From Megalonaias nervosa (taxonomy: Eukaryota; Mollusca; Bivalvia; Unionida; Unionidae): a DNA stretch of 64,000 bases. Positions 57,685 through 64,000 of the stretch are shown here, piece by piece. A program made the position numbers and the translations under genes. The number at the start of each line of letters is the position of its first letter. Position 1 is the first letter of the stretch. The notes under the pieces are model-generated. The model did no database searches and had not been told where the DNA came from. It worked only from the letters and a program-made list of their open reading frames with translations. The stretch spans positions 1-64,000 of the forward strand of contig JAECUM010003209.1 in the NCBI GenBank assembly GCA_016617855.1, in the 5' to 3' direction.

Positions 57685-58171
57685 CAGTGGGGCCCCGGCT
57701 TTCGAATGGCCTGGGTTATGAACGATCCGGGTTACGAACGCCAGGCCGGCCAAAAAAATGACTCGGGTTACAAACAGTGACTCGGGTTACAAACCGAACC
57801 GCCATTCGCTTGCGAGCAAAATTTCAAACACGCGAGCTCACATATGGCTGCCTCTACTCAAATAGAGTGAAAAAAAGGTGAGAAAAGGAGTCTGTGGTGT
57901 TCTTGTGTTTATTTTTGTGTCATGTTTGTGTTGTTTTTGTGGGTTTTGAGTGTGTTTGTGTGTTTTACTGCTATGTATGTGTTGTGTATGTGTTGTGTGA
58001 GTGCTCCTTTTTTTAATGTAGCAGCGATTTTCGGCGAATTTTTTTTGGCTGGGGAACAGATTAAAAATTTAACAATGGGACCCTATGGGAAAGCGCGTTC
58101 CGGGTTACGAACACCCGGGGTTACAAACACCGTCCAGGAACCGATTAGGTTCGTAAGCCGGGGCCTCACTG
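57685..58171. mobile_element. Tigger-like MITE, 487 bp, nested in the pogo-like element
   Basis: CAGTGGGGCCCCGGCTTTCG at 57685 and the reverse complement CAGTGAGGCCCCGGCTTACG at 58171 form inverted ends flanked by TA (57683-57684, 58172-58173). Internal strings gggttacgaacg and gggttacaaac repeat several times. The interior is non-coding. GC content is higher than the surroundings. Confidence 0.9.
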
Positions 58172-58825
58172 TATAATAAAAAGTATTTTTATTTATTTTT
58201 TAGTTCGTAACTTTTCTGTTTTCTGTCTCTTAATTGTCTTCACATTTCTGATTTCCCTATGGTTAGCCTCATTTCCTTATTGTTAGCCTCATTGAGTTTA
58301 TCTCATCTGTTGAATCTTGCACTCAAGACTGGTTTCAGCTGGAATAATCAGGTTAAAGCTTTAGACCTTTAATTAACATGTACATAGCATGCACAGTCAT
58401 GTGGCTCTTGCTGCAATGGATATCATAATTAAAACAAGCATGGACTGTTTATACAGCTGTGTCAATTGATAACGGAATATAGCAGTGCCTTGTGCATGAG
58501 TAAAATCACAACTGTCAGGTAACTGTACTATACAGATTATAATTGCGCTGAACTCACTCGCTCTCTCTCTCCAAATCATAATTGGAACAAGCATGTTAGC
58601 ATCAGTGATGCAATTTCACGATTGCCAGTAATATGGAATATCATACAGTGATACCATTTATATTCATGAAACCAGAAGTTACTAGTGTAAAAAACGAAGC
58701 CAAGGTATTGACCTGGCCTCGTCTTATTCTCCGAATTGGCTTATATTTGGACGACGGATGGAAAATTTACGAAATTAGTGAATTCAAGTTATACTCCGCA
58801 TTGACTTATAGGCTGGCAAATATGG

Positions 58826-60539
58826 TAGGAGTCCAGGACTTCCATTTTGGTAAAAATAGTAGTCCCACTAGCAAAAGTTGCAGTCCCCTCCCAGAAAATG
58901 CTGAACTTTGCAGATTAGAAGAACTGTTGGTTGCCATTGAGTTTAATTTCCACATTCTTTATAACACTGACATGTACAACCGTGTCAGCTTATTTTGTGC
59001 ATCTGGTAATTCTGCAAAATGATACGTCATTTCTGTAAACATTGGATTACGTGTTGTTTTGGTTGAAAATCCAATTTGTATCATGAAAGAACGATTGTCC
59101 TTTAATTAAGGAAAGAGATCTTTATAAAGTGTACAAAATGACCCACATTTCTATTCTAAATGAGTATAAAAATGTGATTTCTAAAATGTGAACATGATCC
59201 ATAACTTTTTGAACTTGTAACCCAGAAAAACCCATTTAATATTTATCTTTTAGAATCATACAAATAAATACAATATTTTAATGATAGAATTTTTTAACTT
59301 AGAACAATGCTGTATCTATATCTTAATCCAAGTTTCTAATTGTGCAAGGAATTGTCCCACACCTACTTCATCATCTACTATCCAATTTGTCAACTTCCAT
59401 CTCTGACGGATTCTCAAGAAAATCCCAGGCATAGTCTGTTTCTAAATTCTTGAGTATTTTTTTTTTCCATAAACGAGACGTAAACACATTATATCATATT
59501 CATTGTTGTTTCTCTTCAACATAATAGCTTATTGTTTTTGTAAAAGACTTTGTGACCGTAATGGTGAAAATAAAGGTTGATTCACCGAATTAGATTCATG
59601 TGATGGTCGTCCGAGAGTTATGCGTTAGTACATTACTGTATTTTCAATGGATATGTGTAGCTTCTCAGTCTTTTGGCAATTCTGAAGAGATAAAAGATGC
59701 ATGACAAAAGTTGAATTGAGCGGAGGCTGGGGTCACGCTTGCACTCCTTGTGTTAATTTATAGTACTGATAAGGTGATTTCGTGTTGTCTGAGATTTCAT
59801 CGTACTTTACTGATAAAACGTCAGACTTCTGTGGTCTAGCCAGTAGATAGCGGGAAAAGTTTCTAATTGTTTTGATTAAACAGTACTGCTTCGGTTATTG
59901 AAAACTCTGTACACATTAGTCATTTAGTCAATTAAACTCAGATATTGGTGCTTAGATCTTGATTATTTAATTTGGGGTAAAGGAGCCTGAGATTATTTTT
60001 ATAAAAAACTTTTCACGCACCCAAAAACATTGAATAATCTTGATCAGATTTGCAGAAAAATTGAAGTAATTTTATCCATAAGAATAGTTGTAAAAAGTTC
60101 TTAAGATAAAAGAAAAAGAAATATCTTGGCTGAAAAGAAATCTCTGACACCCCACTAGAAAATTCAGTGTTTAGTCCTTTGATGCATTTTTATATGGAGG
60201 AACCTTGTGTACCTAGAAGAAGCCAAATGTACCTTGAATGGGAGACAATCTATATAATATTTTCTATAGAATGAAAATTACTTTTTGTTGGCAATAAACT
60301 GAATAGAATTCATTATATAGTTTTGTTTTTTGTATTTTGTTGAGAACGTGAACAGTCACATAGGAATGTGTTCATGTTTGGACCAAGAGGTGGATGGAGC
60401 TAGGAATGTTTTTAGTTTTAATGGTCATATACCACCCATTAACACAGGTTTGTTATCTCTATGCACACCATCCATTAGCACAAGTTTGTTATTGCTACTC
60501 CTAAACTATATGGAGGATTACCATGAAACTTTACACAAT
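58826..60539. other. ACOT8 intron 3, no gene seen
   Basis: AT-rich sequence without recognised coding parts. Degenerate copies of the neighbouring 160-bp repeat begin near 60420. Confidence 0.5.
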
Positions 60540-61690
60540 CATTCATCCCTTGGTCTAGTTAGTCCTAAATGAAAAAGGTGCTGCTCAGACATCAAATATT
60601 GCCACCACAGTAGCCATCTTCAAAAATTCTGCTATTAATACTTATCCCAAACAGATGGTCATATGTGGTTTTCACTTAAACACTTCTTATGATGTCTGGG
60701 GCCACAGGTGGGCAAGTGGTCTAAAATGCTTGCCTTTACCAATCACTGCCATCTCACCTGGGTCTCCATGGATTCAAGCCTGGAATCAGACAGTATGGGT
60801 ATGTGAGAAAGCTGTCAGTAACTTCCCTGTGGGTCAGTGGTTCTTACCTGTGCTTTCCAGGGGTTCTTCCTTCACCAGTTATACTGACCACCTTGTATAG
60901 CCTATCTTGTGCCAAGAAATTGCGTTAAACCCAAAGACATCAACTTACGATGTCTAGTTGTTCCTAAATGAAAATGGTACTGATCTGATTTCTAAATATG
61001 GCCACCACTGTAGCCATCTTGTAAATCTTCTTGTCAGTACTCCTGAATGGAGTATTGTCATGAGGTTTTCATCACAAGAATTTTTATGATGTATAGTTAG
61101 TCCTAAATGGGAATGGTACTGATCTGAAATCCAGTATTGCTACTATTGCAGCCATCTTGAAAATATTATTATTGTTACTCCTCATGAACAGAAGGTCATA
61201 TCACCATGAGATTTTAACTGTACAACTTATAATGTCAGGTTGGTCCCAAACGAAAATTTTGCTGATTTAACCTTCAATATGACTACTTCATTGACCATCT
61301 TGAAAACTTGTTGCAACTCTTCCTAGACGGATGTTCTTATTGACATGTGGTTTTATCCAAAAGACCTCTTGTGATATTTAGTTGGACATGAATAAATATG
61401 ATGCTGATTTGACATCCACTATGGCATTGTTACAGCTGTTTTGAAAATCTTATTATTGCAATGAAATTGACAATTGGTTTTCCCTAAAAGATATCATATG
61501 TTTAGATCATCCTAATGAAAATTGTGCTGATCTGATGAACAATATTGCCTCCATCTTTAACATCTTTACACTACTCCTCCTGAATGTATGTTCATTTTCA
61601 GAAGGAGTTATCACCTGAATAGAAATTATTTCTACTTGTTCCTGGATGAAAATGGTGCTGGTCTTACATCCAATATGCCTGCAACAGCAG
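60540..61690. repeat. About 160-bp tandem repeat array, copy 2
   Basis: About seven diverged units with agtcctaaatgaaaa, gccaccacagtagccatctt and atgaggttttcaycacaaga-like strings match the array at 30163-31000. One unit is interrupted at about 60700-60900 by unrelated sequence. It lies directly upstream of ACOT8 exon 4, as the other copy lies upstream of the pseudo-exon 4. Confidence 0.8.
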
Positions 61691-62022
61691 CTACACTGAA
61701 ATTGATCTAATTGCTCTGATACACTAGCGATGGTCTCAGTACTCAACATTTAAAAAGAAAAAATGGAATTCTTGGAAAAAAGTTTTGGCCAGCAGGGCAT
61801 TGATCTCTTTGAAAGACTCGCAAGTAAATAGGAAGAGTGAACTATGTTTTAGAACTGATGTTTACTTTGGTTGTGTACCTTTGCATCACCTGGAACCAGG
61901 AGCTTAACCCTGCACTGCAGGTAATGTATTACCACTTTGCTATCCAGGCTTCAATAAAATAATAACAAGTCTGTGTAAAGAAGTAGAATGTAATACAGGT
62001 AACTATTTGATTCAAATTTCAG

Positions 62023-62180
62023 AAATGCGGACACACCAGACAAGGAAAGAGAGTTCATCATGAGGATGCTTTCCTCAGACATCCCTGTGGATGTCCGGCC
62101 TGTTGATCCAGAGGCGTATTTCCGCCAGCATTCATCTGAACCATTTCGCTATGTGTGGCTTAAAGCAGAAGGACACATAG
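62023..62180 (+). CDS. ACOT8: Acyl-CoA thioesterase 8-like, exon 4
   Basis: The acceptor is aaatttcag; the first base completes the exon 3 codon. The exon encodes NADTPDKEREFIMRMLSSDI, then PVDVRPVDPEAYF and FRYVWLKAEGHI, matching the ACOT8 linker and the entry to the second hot-dog domain (VPIEIKPVNP and RARGYIG in human). It ends with G before gttaga, in phase with the exon 5 seen in the truncated copy. Exon 5 and any C-terminal SKL peroxisomal signal lie beyond the window. Confidence 0.9.
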
Positions 62181-62190
62181 GTTAGACCCC

Positions 62191-62234
<44 letters not shown>

Positions 62235-63224
62235 CCACACCCACCCACATACACCACCCCACCCCACCCGATAGCTATTATGCAATATCCAAACAAGTAG
62301 TTAACAAACAAAATATTAAATGTATATCATCTTAGCCATGCAGCAATGTGTGGGAGGTGTGCACAAAACTGAACTTCATTGATGCATTACAAACATAATG
62401 CATATTAAACAAGAAATACTTTAAATGGTTATTATCTGTTTAATATTAAATTTTGGCAGAAACCATTCATAGGTACATGTACCATGTGCTATTTTTATAG
62501 AAGTATAATGAAAATGGCAACTGAAGTATAAATGGCTAGAATGCATGTACTCGCCAGCTGATCTCATTGTATTCAAAAAAGTAATTTCATTGAAAATGTG
62601 AAGCAAGTAGTGGGATAGGTATATTGGTGGTTTGTTGTTTTGCCTTAAATTGATATGTAAATTAACTGATTAAAAAAGAAATACTTAAAACAGTTATTAC
62701 ATTTTTAATATTTATTTTTTGAGCAGAGAACCATTCATTGATACAAATGCAAGTATCATAATATTTGCAAATAAAGCATAAATTAGTTAGAAGATATTTA
62801 CTCACCAGCTGATCTCATTGCATTCAAAAGAGTAATTCCATTGAAAATGTGCAGATATAAGTTGGTGGTGGTGGTATGTGGCAGTGAGCAAAACTGCTTC
62901 TGACATTTCAGGAAATAAAATTGCTTCATTGGATGTGTATGACTGGTGATTGAGCAGGGATTGGTGGTCTGTTGTTTTGCCCTTAATTAAAAAGATATGT
63001 AAATTAACTGATTTATAAATTTCTGTGAAAAACTTTTTTTAAACCACTAACTACTTCGTTGTGTATGCCAAACAACTGAACAAACATGTTGGCTATTAAG
63101 TATATTTATTTTTCATTGTTTGTTTGTTAGTTTTTTAAATATTTTTTTCTCTTTCATTATATGCTATGAATAATTGTATTTTAGACTTGACCTTGTCCAG
63201 AGTCAAGTTTATTTTCAGCCAGAC
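62181..63224. other. ACOT8 intron 4 start
   Basis: A (ct)n-(at)n microsatellite is at about 62192-62232. Two related segments (about 62560-62600 and 62808-62850, both ctcaccagctgatctcattg-like followed by ttcaaaa) form a degenerate duplication. About 63005-63090 aligns with 31338-31430 of the truncated copy. Confidence 0.6.
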
Positions 63225-64000
63225 CTGAATCGCTGATTTTTTAAATTCTGTAAACAACTAGCACGTAACTAATTTTTTCTCAGTGAGTAGGGTTTAACTA
63301 TTAGGATTATTATCTTTGCCTGAGTCAACGACATTGTGTTTATTACTATGTTCATTTTTAAGTTTTAGTAATAGACATTCTAATTATGGCAAAGATTTTT
63401 TCTTGTAAACATTGAGAACCTTCTAGAACCAAATTTTCCGTTAGATAATAGGTTTTTAGAACATGTTAATTGTGTTCAGTTAGGGGACTATATAATTCTG
63501 ATTTTCTAGAAATTATTAATTCATGATATAACATCTTGAGGCAGAATCATTGTTGTATCCAGAAGTTCATTTGGGCTGAAATTTATTTATCCAAATTATT
63601 TATTCACTGGAAATACAAAGTGCTAATCAAAATAACAATCTTGGAAATAGAGACTTGAATTTATAGTGAAATACAAATAAGGATATATTCATGGATTTTA
63701 TTATTGTAATTCAAATAAGGACTGCTGGCACATCACCGTGACATGGGCTTTCACAGGCACATCAACACTTCCAGCACTGGATTTATTTTGGATCATTATT
63801 AAAGTTTATTCAGAACTTTAATCTTTAGGACATTTGTCAGTAATTCTAGGATTATTTGGGATTTAATTCTCTCTACCATAAGTTATTTTTACATTTTTAA
63901 CTTTTTGCTATATGGAAATAAATTATTTTCTGAATTTTACGAAGCTTGTTACTTCTCACTCATTTCTATTACTTATTTTAAGACCGTAGAGTATAATAAT
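63225..64000. repeat. Dispersed repeat, copy B
   Basis: This is the diverged counterpart of 15716-16362, with matching blocks in the same order and the same ttaagacc end. No coding content; possibly an LTR-type or other non-autonomous element. Confidence 0.45.

Larger units (their letters stand above)
55460..58825. mobile_element. Pogo/Tigger-like DNA transposon, 3.37 kb, ACOT8 intron 3
   Basis: The ends are inverted: CTGTACTTTCCAGCCTATAA at 55460 and the reverse complement of CCATATTTGCCAGCCTATAA at 58825. Both are flanked by TA (55458-55459, 58826-58827). Further inward, gtcgata and gacttatatatgg sub-repeats continue the inverted similarity. It carries a decayed CENP-B/pogo-type transposase (56702-57508) and a nested MITE. 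The TA target site and transposase type agree with the pogo/Tigger group. Confidence 0.75.

Noticed and set aside
1..64000. CRISPR arrays, tRNA or rRNA genes
   Set aside because: No regularly spaced identical repeats with unique spacers and no recognisable tRNA or rRNA segments were seen; the sequence is eukaryotic.

Overview
The window reads as nuclear DNA of an invertebrate animal, most likely a bivalve or another marine lophotrochozoan. It is AT-rich with long introns and carries a split acyl-CoA thioesterase gene (ACOT8-like). It also holds LINE, DIRS-like, pogo/Tigger-like and piggyBac-like debris, many microsatellites, and tandem repeats of about 147-160 bp inside introns. Some of these resemble repeats I associate with bivalve introns; that species-level guess is inference from memory.

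The most notable content is three blocks of endogenous double-stranded DNA virus genes of the Polinton/adintovirus-like type (family B DNA polymerase, packaging ATPase, double-jelly-roll-type capsid module). Block 1a (1-6.2 kb) carries a small virion-type protein, a minor-capsid remnant, a coiled-coil protein and the ATPase on the minus strand. A fibre-like repeat protein, an unrecognised protein and a two-helix membrane protein lie on the plus strand, and the block is followed by tandem repeats (6.3-6.6 kb). Block 1b (34.1-39.4 kb) carries a family B polymerase on the minus strand and two small plus-strand genes, one a zinc ribbon. It is bounded by a 271-bp near-palindrome and by a repeat-rich tail. 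1a and 1b have the same AT-rich style and complementary gene content, so they could be two halves of one viral lineage (inference). Block 2 (19.6-30.16 kb) is a second, less AT-rich and more decayed virus, all on the plus strand: unknown gene, zinc ribbon, PolB, ATPase, coiled-coil protein, minor virion protein, major-capsid-like gene, small glycine-rich protein. Nearly all viral genes are broken by stops and frame changes, so these are fossils. No integrase or protease was recognised.

The host gene ACOT8 runs on the plus strand from 40.54 kb to beyond the window end. Exon 1 (40540-40712), exon 2 (48473-48618), exon 3 (53622-53847) and exon 4 (62023-62180) have matching splice phases. Its introns are loaded with mobile DNA: a CR1/Jockey-type LINE split by a TTAA-flanked MITE (42.3-43.8 kb), a DIRS-like remnant (49.4-51.4 kb), a THAP-domain remnant (52.5 kb), and a 3.4-kb pogo-like transposon with a nested MITE (55.46-58.83 kb). 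A truncated second copy of ACOT8 exons 4-5 with its intronic repeats lies at 30.16-32.5 kb and directly abuts the end of virus block 2.

The rest (6.6-19.6 kb) is intergenic or intronic DNA with one broken LINE (11.2-13.96 kb), microsatellites and dispersed repeats. No intact non-viral gene was recognised there.
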